A stretch of 53,124 bases of DNA from Mnemiopsis leidyi. Taxonomy: Eukaryota > Ctenophora > Tentaculata > Lobata > Bolinopsidae. Location: positions 169,340 to 222,463 of the forward strand of contig JH153179.1 in NCBI GenBank assembly GCA_000226015.1, read 5' to 3'. A program made the translations under genes and the position numbers. Of the stretch, positions 1 to 13,207 are shown piece by piece (position 1 is the first letter of the stretch; the number at the start of each line of letters is the position of its first letter). The notes below the pieces were generated by a model that worked only from the letters and a program-made list of their open reading frames with translations, was not told where the DNA came from and made no database searches.

Positions 1-1164
1 AGACTTTTCATAGCATCAAAATTTTTCTATTGCTGTCTTCTACCTGTGTGCAAAGTTTCAAGGTGCTTGACATTTCACAGTAGCGTGTGCAAATTTTCAA
101 AGTTAGTTAACATAAAAAAGAAATTTTTGGGACTTGGCAACTTTGGACAGGTGCCATTGAGTCAACTTTTATTAGTTTTTGGTGAAATTTTTACAGCTGC
201 TTAACAAAGGTATAAATAAAATTCGTGCAAATTTTCAGTATAATTCAATTAGAAACGGCTGAGTTTTATTCATGCAATGTAAATTTCCAAAAATTTCCAA
301 ATTCTCGGAAAAATTTTCTTTTTGCGATTTTTAAAAATGCGTCATCTTAGAACCAAAAAATAAGTGGTGCAATTGATGCCCATTAGGGTGCTTAAGGTTA
401 CTGTACAGTCCGTTAGTCTAGCTAAATTTTTACAATTCCCCCTTAAACAGGTCACATGGTGACTTGAACTAGAGCGGTATGTGGCGCCATTCCGTCATCG
501 GTGCTTTCAAGTTCATAAAGGGAACCTTGTCGCAGTTTAGTTCCCGACTCCATAAGCCCTGGTAGCTGACTGCATCGCTACAAAACGTTTTTACAACATT
601 TGTCGATAAAAAGTCGTTTTGTGTTCCATTCCGTGTCGCGGTACAGCCCATCTACCATTTAGATTAGTATAGTAGCGAATTTCTCCTTTTTAAATCGATC
701 AATAAATATACGTTTTCGTTAATTGATTATAGACGCGTTGCGGTGACTTTGTTTGCATACTTAGTAGCTTAGAAGTAAGACAAGTGTTATATTCGGCTAT
801 TTAAGGTATGATTTACATTGGACGTTTGGACATGCTATAACAGCCACAATCTAACAGATTCAAATCTAATCGTTGTGATGTTATTTGTAGAAGGATGAAA
901 CATATCATAAGTTCCATATCTCAGAAGCAGTAGGACATGCCACATGATTGGACAAGTTGCTCTATTCGCTAAAGCAATTCTATATCAACGTTTCTTTGAA
1001 CATATTGTGTGTCGCAGATAAATCTTGTTGGTTAATTTGGTTGCGATACTTTCTTGAATTGAGCGGCCTTTTATATGCCCAATTTGATAACAGCACTCAT
1101 TCCATATTAAATCGCACACAAATGTTGGGTTAAACTTTTCCCGCCAATTTGATAATTTTCTCAC
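1..1164. other. ACC intron, no gene seen
   Basis: AT-rich sequence to the right of the next ACC exon, which must lie outside the window. I find no match to the expected ACC continuation after GRIPVQ. The minus-strand open frame 651-469 resembles no family I know. Confidence 0.6.
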
Positions 1165-4100
1165 CTGAACTGGAATCCTGCCGGACAGAGCGGAGAGTAG
1201 TTCCTCACACTCGTACAGAGGCAGAGAGGGGTTCTTCAGAGTGGAGTAGAGTAGCTTGACGCTGTCTTGTAATATCTTGGAGAAGTGCTGAAAATAGAAC
1301 ATCATTAGGATACAACACAGTGTAACACAGAGGGAACCTATTTCAGGTCCTTATGCCCACCTGGCACGGGGCCAACAGCATTTCACGTGCGGTAAAGATA
1401 TTTCTTCTCACGTAGCCTAATTATTTCCCACGCCTCATGGAATTCTCCTGTCTGGTCGAACCTAATATTCTTTTGATACTTTTGGGTTTGAAATATAGGT
1501 ACAGGGTTAAAGTTTTGATTTGTACGATGTTATTTTGATCCAGAAATTGTGAGAGAGTCTGAGTTGGAGAGGCCCCAATTTTTATTCTTAATCTAGAAAT
1601 TGATACGTAGGCACAACGCAGCCTTATAACACATAGCCGAGCTGAGATATGTAAATATCTAAATATGTTAGGCCACGGCTAAGAAATCTTAGGGACCTCA
1701 AACTAACGGATGGAGGCTGATGAGATACTGAGAAAGATCATGTTGTTATTAAGTCACGAGAGGGGACGATGAAGCCTCAGTCTAATAAATCTTGTTTGTA
1801 CGTAGTGCTATCTTACTTGCCTTGTTTGGGATTGTTATCGCGACATATAATAAGATTGAAAATATCTAGGTAGGTATGTCAGAGGTATTTCGATGGTTTT
1901 CTGATGGTTAAATCTATATGTATTATGTATATGTTACATTCTCGCATATTAAGTAAGAATTTTGAATTAAAAGTCTGATTTTGATAATATCTTTGTACCA
2001 GAAAGTAAACATGTGCACAGTGGCACCGGGAGAAATGGAGATTATCTTTACCAAATCATCTGCCAAGTTATAACCACCGTGATTTTTTCTACCACAGTTG
2101 GGACAATTGCATAATGACGTCATGAGAACATAATGACGCCATAACATCGGGTCCCTGTTTATCCATTTCAATCTTGTAGAAAATGCAGGTCTCAGAGCAG
2201 GTTTCATTGCCCGTGAAGTGGGAATCAAGGAGGGGGGGTGGTAAGTTGACCGCGATTTTTGACCATACGTCCTCAGTCATGGTAAAATGGTCAAAAAACC
2301 ATGATCATTGACGAAAGTTTAAAATGTTCACAAATTTTGACTATAACCATTAACCAGATCACGTTAAAATCGACTATGGGGGTAAGCTTCAATCTTTATT
2401 GGCACGGTCAGTGCACCCCCCCCCTGGGAAAGTGTCAACATTATTTGTACTCAGACACCAGGTGTCTTTACTGTCCAGGATATAGTTTTTGATTAGATGA
2501 TCCCTGTTTCTGTTTGTTAGGGGTATACTGTTGAGATCTGACAGGTTTCAATCCCATGCGTCTCCGGTATAGCGCCTTAGTTATTGCTCGTAAGAGAAAA
2601 GAAAGTGGTGGCTCATTAAATGTTGCTGCTGGTTTTGCAATTTTGCCATTAATTTTGCTTTTAATTTTGACTCTTTGAAAGATTAATGCCGAATATTTCA
2701 AAATGCAAGATGTTCGCCATCTATGCTCTTGCTCGTATGTGAATTGCGATTTTCGCTCAAACTTTCTGTCAGGTCGTTAATCCCACAGTGCCTTTTGATT
2801 AGCTGTCGTTAGTTCTTTAGTCGCGAGGTAGCAAACTTCTCAGGCCGGATTTAATCTATAATAATAAATTTCTTATCTTGATGAACCATTTAAATTATGA
2901 AATGAAACAGATTTAAGTTTAACCAATCCCAATGTATCTGCACAGCATAAGAATGAATGACTCAGCCAGAACGACCCCTTTACCAGATCCAGGACATTCG
3001 AATCTGGTTTGGTTGGACAATACCTTGGCTTGTTTCATGCTAACTGTTGGGGTGTTTGGCAGCATCGGCAACATCTTCTCTTTCAGGTATCTATCGAGAG
3101 AGCACACAACAAATTTGTACCCTAATTAATGTATTTATTTCATTTTTTGAACGACTAAAAATAAAACGGACTAGCCCACATTAAAAACTCCATCAATTAA
3201 ATTTTCTAGGTTTTTCTTGAGAAGAAGGAAAAGTGCAGCGACCTCGGTGTACAGAGTAATCAGTATAACAGACTCTTTATCTTGCCTGAACGCTTACCCA
3301 GTTATCATAACCCTCCTAAACTTCCGCAACCCTGGTCCCTTCTCCCACTTCTACTTCTGCCAGTTTTGGGGGCTAACCTGGGAACCTCTTCCTTACTACT
3401 CCGTCTTCCTGGTTCTTCTCATCAGCTTGTTGAGGACGGTATGTCTGGTGAAACCTCTAGCCAGGATATCCAAGAGAAAAGTTGTTGTTGCCATGATTGT
3501 CTACGCTATCTTCCTGCTGGTCAGGTTCCTGACAGGTGCGCTGTTTTTTGGAGCTTACAAGTACGACTACACCAGCTCGTACAGCTACATCCACATCCAC
3601 AACGAGACGTATCAGTGGTTAGACCTGTATCTAGCCATGGGACTCCTCATGTTACCCATACTCCCGATCATTGTATCAGCTGCTATCACCTCCTACTATG
3701 TACTGAGAAAAAATTCCAAAACGACTCCTCAGAAAAGTCTTCTACGTTCAAAACGTCACGCAACTGTGACTGTTCTGATCTTTACTTTAGTTTACATCGC
3801 TTGTAACATTCCTGTGACTATAACTTTCGTGTGGTTTAGCACTCTCGTCTTCACGGGCTTTACCAAGAACATTTTTCAACCTCTGAACATTGAACTGTTT
3901 ACCAGATACTACATCTGGCCCACAACTTTCGTCATCCTTGTGCAGCTGAACGCTGGGATAAACCCCCATTATCTACTTCACGAGAATGTTGGAGTTCCGG
4001 AGCGCTGTGGGTGTTCCCCTCGGTGGGACGACGCAAAACGGCGGGAAAGTCGGACTGAGAAACGTGGTGGTGAAGTTTAGTGACAGTGTAAGGAGACCGT

Positions 4101-7100
4101 CGAGCGATGCTCCGAGAAAGGAGGGCAGTGTCGGGGATAAGAACGATGTTGTCATTATTAACGAGCAGATTAAACTTCATAAACTGCCTGAAGGACGTGT
4201 CACTGTTTGAGTTGTCGTGGGGAAGAATGTGATTAATAAATAACGCCCGAACTCGAACTTTTACCTTATGTTTTAGTCTTAAGACTTTTACTTTATGGAC
4301 TTGTATACGTTTGAAACTTGACTGATCTTTTCTGTCCACTGAAAGGTCAATTGCTGTCACATGAAAGAAAAAATTCCGACTCCCCTCAGAAATTTTGACG
4401 TTCATTTAACATTAATTGATATTCAGAATTTTTATTTTTTAATTTTTTTTTAAATTTTGACAACTAATAAGCGCCTAGCTGCTATGCACTGCTTGCTGGA
4501 ATCAGGAATATTGTGATCTGAGTTAAGCAAAGCTGGTCAGATAGCTTTACTTCAGCGTTAAGGTACCATGTATATTTCCTTGATGAGCTTACATGTAAAT
4601 TCATTGTCCTCTTGAGTTTCACTAACACAATAATCAACTTTTAGATCGGGTGAAATAGTGGCCGTCAAGATATTTTCAAACTTAATTTACAAGATGCCTC
4701 TGATTTAAAATTTTCGAACTATTTCTCCAATGTAGAATATGGGGATAAGCAATTGTTTAAAGCACATGAAAATGTGGCTCAAAGGTGTGGCATCGGTTCT
4801 CACAACATTGTCAAAGTGCAAGTGGAGTGCTGAGAACAATACTGCGAGTCTAGCCGCACCCACTGAGTCTAGCCGCACCCACTGATACCAACAATACTTA
4901 CCAACATACCACTGATACCAACAATACTGAATGTGGTTTGTTGAATGTACAGGGGATGACTTGATAATTGTATCAATGTTACTCAAATATTTAAACTTAT
5001 TGATTGTGTAGAGAACAAAGCCAGCTGATTAAAAAATTTAAAAAAATTATAAATAATTAAAGTCCGTGTTGCTTTAACATGTTATAACTTCGAATGTAAG
5101 AAGCGGCATGACACTCCATTTCTACTCGAATTGTAATATAATATATAGTAGATTTTTCGTTGTAACGACACTGAAACCATCACGTTTCTGAATTCACGTA
5201 GAAACATTGAGATATTAACTTCAGACTAACAATAAGAACTGACCTCTTCAGGGAAAGTGTATCCAGCCATGATGTTCTCCAGCAAGTTTAGAGTGTGTCT
5301 GTACTTCTGGTGCAGTTTCTTGCCGTGACTGTAGTCGTTAGAGGAGTACTCGGGGAGTCCTCCTGTGTACAACTCGGCCTGGAATCAGGACAAGGGTTTA
5401 GATAGGACAAAACTACAGTTATGTTCAGAAGGGAAACACACATATAATAATGGCTTGAAGTATTCATAAATCTTAAGCGCCTGTAACTTTGAACAGAAAA
5501 CATGGCTAAGTTAAACTGGCCTTAAGTCTTAACACGCTCCCCCCACCTTGCTGACAGAGGAAGGGTCGTCCAGCTCGAGAGTGCCGAGTACACTGCCAGG
5601 GTTAAGTATGCTCCCCGCGTTCTGCTCGAACTTTATAGACCCGCTCAGCGGGGCCACCACCGGCATTATCATCTTCATCACCTCTATCTCGGCGAAGGGC
5701 TGGCCTTGGTCGACGTGCTCGCCGTTACTTACGATGTATCTCATCAGCTTACCGGCTGAAGTGGATCTGAGAGAGGGGAGTGAGAGTTGTGCTATTTATA
5801 GATTTATTAGGAGTAATGTAGGCTAATGGTTGCTTGTATTGATGTTATGTGGGTGGTTGTGTGAGTGTGTAGTATAACACTCTGATTCAGCATAAATACT
5901 TTTATTCATAACTTCTTTAAACTTTAATCATCTATTGCGGATTGGCTTGGCCTTCGATAGCTTTCTTCAAACCGTAACTATGATGATGAATGTTACGCTA
6001 GGTAACCGTTACACAATCTACGTTCTTACTGCTGCTAAAGGAACAAACTCTACAGGAATCTGCACATATCTCAACATGACCCCAGAACAGCCGTGTATCT
6101 TTACCTAATAACAGTGGGATCGTTGTCCTTCTCGAAGATACAAGTTTTACCCCCGATAACTACTCTGTATCCCGACACCTCCTCCTTCATGTGGGTGGTG
6201 TAACTGTTACCCCCGAATATCACTAGGTGTCCTCCGTCGTTAAGTCTGTGTAGGTCGACCTGGAGGGAAGAGACTGAGGTTAGTATGTTTGTATGTTAAA
6301 GGTTAGTATGTTAGTATGTTAGTTCTAGGTAAATATTTAAGTCGGGTAACAAGGGAGAGTGTGTCGTGTTGATCAGAAATCATAAGTGTCTTGTATAATT
6401 ACAAATATTGATTATTGCAGTTGTGTCAGCATAAAAATGAGAATTTTGAATAAATTGGGAAACATAATCTTCTCGTCAGGATCCCATCATGCATCACCGG
6501 TTATCTGCCTAACAGAACTCAAAGGTGCAGGTCCAGCTGGCGCTGTGCTATTTTTGGTCACATGTGGCATTGTTCTCCGTTCTCAATCATAATTTTGTTC
6601 TCTAAATACGATAATTCTAACATTGAAGGTTTAAATGAAACAACATTAAAGGACAAACAAACTGCAGCTCTAAACTTCACCTCAATGGAGGAGTTGTTGA
6701 GAGCTAGATGGTAAGAGTTGTGACTTGTTTGTGCGGCTTGTAGTTTGTACTTGATGTTATCGTAACACATCTCCACGTCAACTACACAGCTCAGGTGCTT
6801 CAAGTTCATTACTTGTCCCCTGGGAATGTGGCTGATTATCATCGCTTTATGTTGAATTAGAGGTTTACCCCACGTCATGGAATTTAAACCATCTGATTTC
6901 GTTATACGGTAATAATTCGGAGGTCCTGTGAGAATTTAAAACTTTCTCATCTTTTGAAATGATGTGAATTCTTCAATTTGAGACTTGAGAGTGAATATGA
7001 CTTTATACCATTATCAGTTATTACAATCATGCAATCTGCCTCATACGGGCTAAATTGCTTTCAAGTAATATCATATACCGTGGTTTTGAACTCAATCGAC

Positions 7101-10100
7101 TTAATGAGAAATCTTGGCTAGTGCAAATTTTGAACACACTGATAAATTATTTCACCAAGAGACGTCCACAGTGCACACTCAAATATTCTAATACGATGTA
7201 AGCAGGTACACGTGACAACAAGTAACAACACGTGCCAACAACACGTGACAACAACACGTGACAACAACACGTGAGTGATACTAACACGTGACACAAACAA
7301 AGAGTACCCCACCTCTCAAGAGCAGCTCGGAAAGAGTTGTATCTGGACTGGATGGTGTTATCAGCTATGTGTAGAGTACAGCAGATAATTGCCAGCATTG
7401 TGTCTACCTTCTCAGCTCGTCGCTTGTTTGCGATCAACATGTCCAACCAACCTGGCAAAGTTATCAAGTAATGCCCCATCCCGAGCTTAAAAGCTTACGA
7501 ACGAAATTATATGACGTGAAAAACGTATGATATACATTATACAATCTTGATTAAGAGAAATCAGTAAAATGAGATATAAATAACTTGGCAAGCGTTTAAA
7601 CAAACGAACCAGTATCGTAGTCATTGTGACAGAATTCGTCCATCTCCAGGATGGTAATGAGAAACTCTATTGTTGTTCTGAAGTCTGACTTGATGCTCAG
7701 TTCCTTCAGTGCCATCACCATGTTCCTGATTTAGAAGATTAATAACATTTCTAGTTTACAATTTTAGAATTACAAATTTAAATAAGTTAGACTGAAAACG
7801 ATTAGAACTTATTGTTGGCTTGATAACATTACCGAATTAGATTTGAATTAATTAACGACTTAGTTCACACTCACGTTCTAGCTTCCTCTCTGTCCTCGCC
7901 CCACGAGAAACAATGTCCAAACTGGGAATCAGCAAACTCGTGGAGACCTCCGGAAGCCTGCACTGAGAAATATCCCCAGACATTCTGATTAGACCTGAAC
8001 GTCAGTTCCTGAACAGTACCACTGTTTGGCTTGAAACCTTCGTCAGGGTTCTCTGCTGTTATCCGGCACGCCAGGCAATGACCGTGGGGTTTCGGGGGGT
8101 TCCGGGGGTTGTCAAAGTCAATGGGGTTCATGCCGAAGGGAGATTCCTTGTACATCATCCTGATGTCTCTTATACGGTGAAGTGGAATACCCATAGCGAC
8201 TTGAAGTTGAACTGCCGGCAGTTTTATACTGCTGATCATTTCTGTACACGGATGTTCAACCTGATAGAAATGATCTGGATCTATCAACATTTAAAACAGT
8301 TTTTCTCACAAAATATTAAACTTGTGTGAAATGCAGATAGAATGCTCCGAGTATATTATTTGCGAATTGCGGCAAGGTCTAGTTCCGAAGCACTTTAAAA
8401 TTTAAAGGGTTTAGTAACAATGTAAAGGATACTTTACCTTCAACCTGATAGAAATGAACTTCAAGTGTGATATGCAGATGGAATGCTCGTATAATACTTG
8501 CAAATTGCGGCAAGGTAGTTAAAATTTTATCCTATCATATAAAGTTAACGGATGTTTTACCTGTAACCTAGGGTTGAGCTCCAAGAAGTAGAACCCTTGT
8601 CCCTCCATGTAAAGATACTCCACGGTTCCCGCACTAACATAGCCCACCATCTTAGCTAGCCTAACTGCCGCCTTCTCCATCTCCTCGAATATTACCGGGT
8701 CGGTTATCACTGACGGAGCTTCCTCGATGATCTTCTGATGACGACGCTGCACGGAACAGTCTCGCCCGAAGAGCGAGATAGCGTTACCGTACTCGTCTGC
8801 TATTATCTGAACTTCTATGTGTCGAGCACTGAAATTATCTACAGTTTAGTAGACGTTTCCAGTGTTATGATTAACTTCGTTACGTTGTAGAGATTACGAT
8901 AATAATTGTGCGATCTTAAAGCGCTGGCGACTGGCAGAATAGATTGTAATAGTGTAATGACAAATTTTATGACTAAGTTGAGTACAAGTGATACCATCTC
9001 GTTAGTATGAAATATAAGTAACGTTTCATCCTTTAAGCGTAGGACATGATCACACTGTAAAAACTTATACTTAATACTACTTATACTTCATACTAACGAG
9101 ATGGTATCACTTGTACTCACCTTAGTCATAAAATTTGTCATTCTATTCCGGTTTCCTCTAAATGTAATAACAAAGTTTACGGAGCTCTGTGTTCAACCAT
9201 TGCATGTATGAAACCGATAATCGCTGCAGTTAGTAAACTTTCTACCCCAGTCTTTGTGCGAACCAAGGAGTAAATCGAATTAGATTTAAAGTGTGGCAAA
9301 TCTGACCCAACAAAGTTCTAGAAAGGACCTACAGAACACGGAACAGAGATTTATAACTTTGTAATGTCATCAGTGAAGCGGAATGAACCTAGTTTAGATA
9401 GAATTTAACTTTGATAATGAACGTTAACTTACTTGTGTGCTAGTTTCATGATAAAGATCGGCGACCCGGGAATCTCAGATTGCACCTGCTGATACGCCAA
9501 CTCAAATTCGCTCTCTGATTTCACTTTTCTGATACCTTTGCCACCGCCTAACAATGATCATTTTATGAGACTGGATCAACAATTGAGAGGATAGTAGTTT
9601 TTTGTCTCTACCAAAGAAAGGGGCCTATGACCAAAAAGTTGACGATTCATCGCGCTTTTCCTAGTAAAACCTCCATACATAAGGAAATCTAATTACCAGT
9701 TTGCAAACTTCCAATAAACTGACATATCTCCTTACCTCCTTCAGATGCTTTTATCATGACGGGGAAGCCTATCTTTATCGCTGCTGCAAGTCCATCCTTC
9801 ATGGAGTGTATGCAGCCTTTATCGTACACATCATCTGGTACAGTGATACACTCCCCGCTAGCTATACGCTCCATCGCATTTTCCAGCTTCACATCTGAAA
9901 ATTTGTTTTGTTCCACGGAAAATCAGGATAATTATAAAAATACAAAATATTGTGTCTTGCCAAAACAGAAGTGATTTAGCAGAGTTGATTATATTAAAAC
10001 TGTCTGAAGTTGTCAAACATACCCATTCCGTTCCAGGGTAATGTTGGCACGTTCGCCGATTGAGCGAGGATGGAACTGGCTATCTTGTCGCCTAGGGCCC

Positions 10101-10735
10101 ACATGGCGTTTTCTGGCGGCCCTATAAAGGTTATGTCATGCTGGTGTAGCAAGCCAGGAAGTTTGGGGTTCTCGCTGGCGTGCCCCCAACCTGCCCACAC
10201 GGCCTGGACTGGAATCCTCTTGGCTATGTCCAGAATTAGCTCAGTGTTGGCGTAGTTGTAGTTGTTTGTGCCTCCAGGTACGGGGACACTCAGGTCAGCC
10301 ATTCTGATGTACTCCGCATTGGCCTGCAGAAAGTTTAACCGTGTAGTTTCTGACAGGATTATTTGTTATCTATTCAACTTAAAACACAAGGTCAAAAGGT
10401 TGTACTAGTAGCTCTCTAAATAAGTATGATCATACCGTAATGATGCTCAGAATGCTGTGGATAGAAATGGAATTTTTAGGTGGTTCTGATATCAGACATA
10501 TAAGCTAATTTTTCTACCCAGGTTTTTCCTAGATTAAAATATAGCGTACCTTTAAATCTTCCGGGGATACCATGACGACAAATTTTATTGCTTTTTCGTT
10601 GCCAAATAATTCGTAGGACCATTTTCTGATAGATCTCATGCATTTCACGGCAGCAATTCCGTTGTTAGCAATTAGTACTTTCTCGATAACTCTCTTTCCA
10701 CCGAATGTGCGAACAAATTCCGTCGGAGTTGCAAC
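1165..10735 (-). CDS. ACACA: Acetyl-CoA carboxylase, N-terminal half (partial)
   Basis: Cytosolic biotin enzyme that makes malonyl-CoA for fatty acid synthesis. Thirteen exons join with matching phases and consensus splice sites: 10735-10550, 10323-10023, 9894-9736, 9547-9433, 8828-8561, 8260-7875, 7725-7610, 7451-7313, 6819-6681, 6259-6105, 5766-5547, 5378-5244, 1287-1165 (about 814 residues). The first begins [20 protein letters not shown], as in animal ACC. Biotin carboxylase motifs follow: the ATP-grasp glycine loop (GGGGKGIRK, across the 9736/9547 junction), [28 protein letters not shown] joined to VEHPCTEM, and [17 protein letters not shown]. The biotin-carrier exon 5766-5547 has the biotinylation motif EIEVMKM. 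The last exon ends GRIPVQ with a GTGAG donor at 1164. Animal ACC is about 2,300 residues, so the central and carboxyltransferase parts lie left of the window. The 3.96-kb intron 5243-1288 holds a GPCR gene. Identity is secure; the true start is not. Confidence 0.96.
1288..2931. other. ACC intron upstream of the nested GPCR, no gene seen
   Basis: About 1.6 kb with only short open frames of poor composition. A C9 tract lies near 2417. It must contain the GPCR promoter if that gene has its own. No motif stands out. Confidence 0.5.
2932..4210 (+). pseudogene. Rhodopsin-like GPCR nested in an ACC intron; frameshift at NPxxY
   Basis: Seven-transmembrane receptor in two exons: 2932-3086 (TM1 with the GSIGN signature, donor GTATCT) and 3210 onward (acceptor TTTCTAG, phases agree). 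TM2 holds [10 protein letters not shown]3 ends in [10 protein letters not shown] in place of the DRY box. TM6 has [13 protein letters not shown]. At a run of five C (3963-3967) the frame as written gives NPHYLLHEN and stops at 4080. Removing one C gives [17 protein letters not shown], a proper TM7 NPxxY plus helix 8, and continues to a TGA at 4208-4210. An AATAAA lies at 4235-4240, just past that later stop, and supports it as the original 3' end. The corrected protein would be about 384 residues. Either one base is wrong in the assembly or this allele is broken. The ligand is unknown. The host gene is transcribed in the opposite direction. Confidence 0.8.
4241..5243. other. ACC intron downstream of the nested GPCR
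   Basis: Non-coding. It contains the short direct repeats at 4855-4930 and AT-rich DNA. No other structure seen. Confidence 0.6.
4855..4930. repeat. Short direct repeats in an ACC intron
   Basis: GAGTCTAGCCGCACCCACT occurs twice in a row, then ACTGATACCAACAATACT occurs twice with a short spacer. Non-coding. Confidence 0.8.
7205..7292. repeat. Six CACGTG E-boxes in an ACC intron repeat
   Basis: CACGTG occurs at 7209, 7229, 7242, 7255, 7268 and 7285; the middle ones are 13 bases apart in an AACAACACGTGAC repeat. It starts about 20 bases past the donor of the exon ending at 7313. CACGTG is the palindromic site of bHLH factors of the Myc/USF/SREBP type. Function is not shown. Confidence 0.7.
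8250..8525. repeat. Diverged local duplication around an ACC splice acceptor
   Basis: The sequence around the acceptor of exon 8260-7875 (TTCAACCTGATAGAAATGA) and a block containing GAATTGCGGCAAGGT, about 8255-8385, recur with changes at about 8440-8520. The upper copy is a decoy acceptor not followed by coding sequence. Confidence 0.6.
8956..9142. repeat. Near-perfect inverted repeat, about 64-bp arms
   Basis: 8956-9020 and 9079-9142 are reverse complements with few mismatches; ends read AATGACAAATTTTATGAC and its complement. The 58-base spacer holds no gene. It lies in the ACC intron 9432-8829. It looks like a MITE or fold-back element, or a hairpin RNA source. Confidence 0.85.
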
Positions 10736-10957
10736 CTGTGAATTAAAAATATTAAATGATGAAATTTAGGAAAGACCTAAAAAGCATTTCACTAGCTACA
10801 GTCTTGATGAATTAGAGAGAAATGATGGTAGAATACAGTCAAAAATATTTAATTGACAGTAGACCTATCCTCCTTGCTATCAAACATGCTAGTTACATTT
10901 TTTATGCTCAGATTTGAATTAATCGTCAGAGAAAAGACATACCACACAATGACTCAT

Positions 10958-13207
10958 GGTATTTCGGGTGTCAGATGGAGCTATGCAAACAAAAGAAACA
11001 CGCAACTACCACATGCACTCTAAAGAAAACTCACATGCAAATGTGACTCGTATTCAAAGTTTAAACTCTCTTTGACTTTGTTGAAAAGCCACATGATTAG
11101 AGTTTGAAATGTGTTAAGTCTCGGGGATTTAGAACAGGGTGCTGTTATCAGTGGCTGGTTATCAGTGTCAAATTGCAGCTGTCGCTCATAAACATAATAT
11201 GCATCGTGTGTGTCTTGTGTTTCCTATATTGTCTTACCACATTCTAGGTACATAAAACACGGTGAAATTTTATTGACACATCTTTAAAGTAAGATAGTTG
11301 AAAGTTAATTGATAGATGATCAAAAAAACTTTGAGTAGAAAAATAACATTACTGGGGCATTACATTTATCTCATGGTAAAATTATAAACCTACAATTCTA
11401 TATTTACATTCTTCAAATTACAGAGAGCTCAAGCATTGGGTTATGGGCATGTTTGTATTCATGTCAACAAAAAGCTTTCACTAAACCTATTAGTGCCATA
11501 ATTTAAGATTTGTGAGGTGTATATTGAGTTGGCTGGTCAGTTGTGCAGGTTTTGGCACTACATCTATACCCGTAGTAAAACCATTGAATGGGATGATATG
11601 CAGTTCAAAGCATAAATACAGGACTAATAAGCAAACAAAGCCATATGATATAATTTAGTGTTATGAACACGAATTCAAAAAATTTTTACATCAAGGGATT
11701 AAGCTTGGTTTGGCACACTTGGTGAGAAGATTTTTTAGGGCCCTGTTTTGACAACAAATGAACTTTATTCAATGAAAACAGTTAGCTCTACTTGACTGAG
11801 TATCAAACAAATTTGCCATTGGTAGATATGAGGGTTTGAGACAGCCATGTGCAGGAGACTTAGCATAGCAATGTTGAAATTTGAATTTGAATATTATGCC
11901 ATGCATAAAAATAATGAACATAACAGGTGGCTTAAAAGTGATTATCAGCAGATCTTAAAGTTTGAATACAAAAGGGTAAATTACAACCAACAACCCACAC
12001 AACATAATCATTTGGTAGGAAGACACTGGAATCTAATGTGCATAGTTTAAATTCATGATACATTCTATATTCAAACAATACATCATTTTGATAACTTTGA
12101 ATTTCAAGCATCTACACAAACACCAAACTCTCCACTATCATGCTTACCAAAAGATGTGATTCATCTTCTATATCTTTTACACTCTCACCAGAAAGATTTC
12201 TACGATGTCCTTTTCTAAATTTCATTTTCAGGTGCCATAAAAATCAACAAATTTTGTTGACTTACTAATGAATTGAGTCAATTATTTATTGTATAATATG
12301 GGTGGGATAAAGTGGAAACTTTGATGAAAGGAACCACTCCTGTTAATCATTTAATAAAATACACAAACATTTATTTTACTCGTCGTTTTGCTGTTTCAAA
12401 TAATTTGTCTCTGTTCATATTAGATTATGACATCTTTTGGTTTGGTTGGAGAGACGAAATAAAACAGTTAACATGACTGGGTTCTTGAAATCTTCAATTT
12501 ATACATCATCTTTAGAGAACCTCAAGTTATTTGTATAATAGTAGTGTTGAAAGTATTAAAAGATTATGACATAAGATATTTCTAAAAAGATAATAATTTG
12601 AATAGATAAAACACTCCATGTTGTCAGCAAACTGCAGATTGGTGGTTAAAACTCACTGTTTTACAGCCAGGCCTTGTGGTTTTGTTGCTCAGCAGCATAA
12701 CCTAGGTAGATGGTCCTGTAACTGTTTGCAACAGTGGCAGCGGGTGCAGGTCCTGTTCTTAACGTTCATGAAAGTGATCCACTTTTCGCTCATTGAGCTA
12801 GGCTAACTCCTTCCGCCATAAACAATGAAATACCAATCTTTACCAGCCATGGACAAATGGCACAAATAATACTGCTTATCTCCCTCAAAAAATATTCAAG
12901 ACTGAACAATTTCAGCCTTATCCATTAGAAACATATAAAGGGTCTTTCCCAACAAGTTAAGAAAGTGCAGCCAAAATACACACAAAAACTAACTTGACCA
13001 CTTTTATTCGATTGATGAACAGCCATGTTGATAGGGAAAAATGTTTATGAGAGTTTTCACGAATTTTCACGATTTTCAAGCCATTAATGGCTCCCACTTA
13101 AGTTCTTAATGGTACAATGCTTACACAAGGTTTGCTTGAAATTGATTGACCTCTGAAATTAAGGATTGGACCAATAAATTCTGAGAAATGAAGGAGTTAA
13201 AAATTTG
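10958..13207. other. Long ACC 5' intron, no gene seen
   Basis: AT-rich with no open frame of protein-like composition (the longest, 11847-12050 and 12618-12806, look random) and no recognised repeat. If the short exon MSHCV at 10957 is real, the sequence just upstream would be an internal ACC promoter; I see no clear core element. Confidence 0.5.

Noticed and set aside
469-651. Minus-strand frame of 60 codons as the next ACC exon
   Set aside because: It does not match the expected ACC continuation and lacks fitting splice sites.
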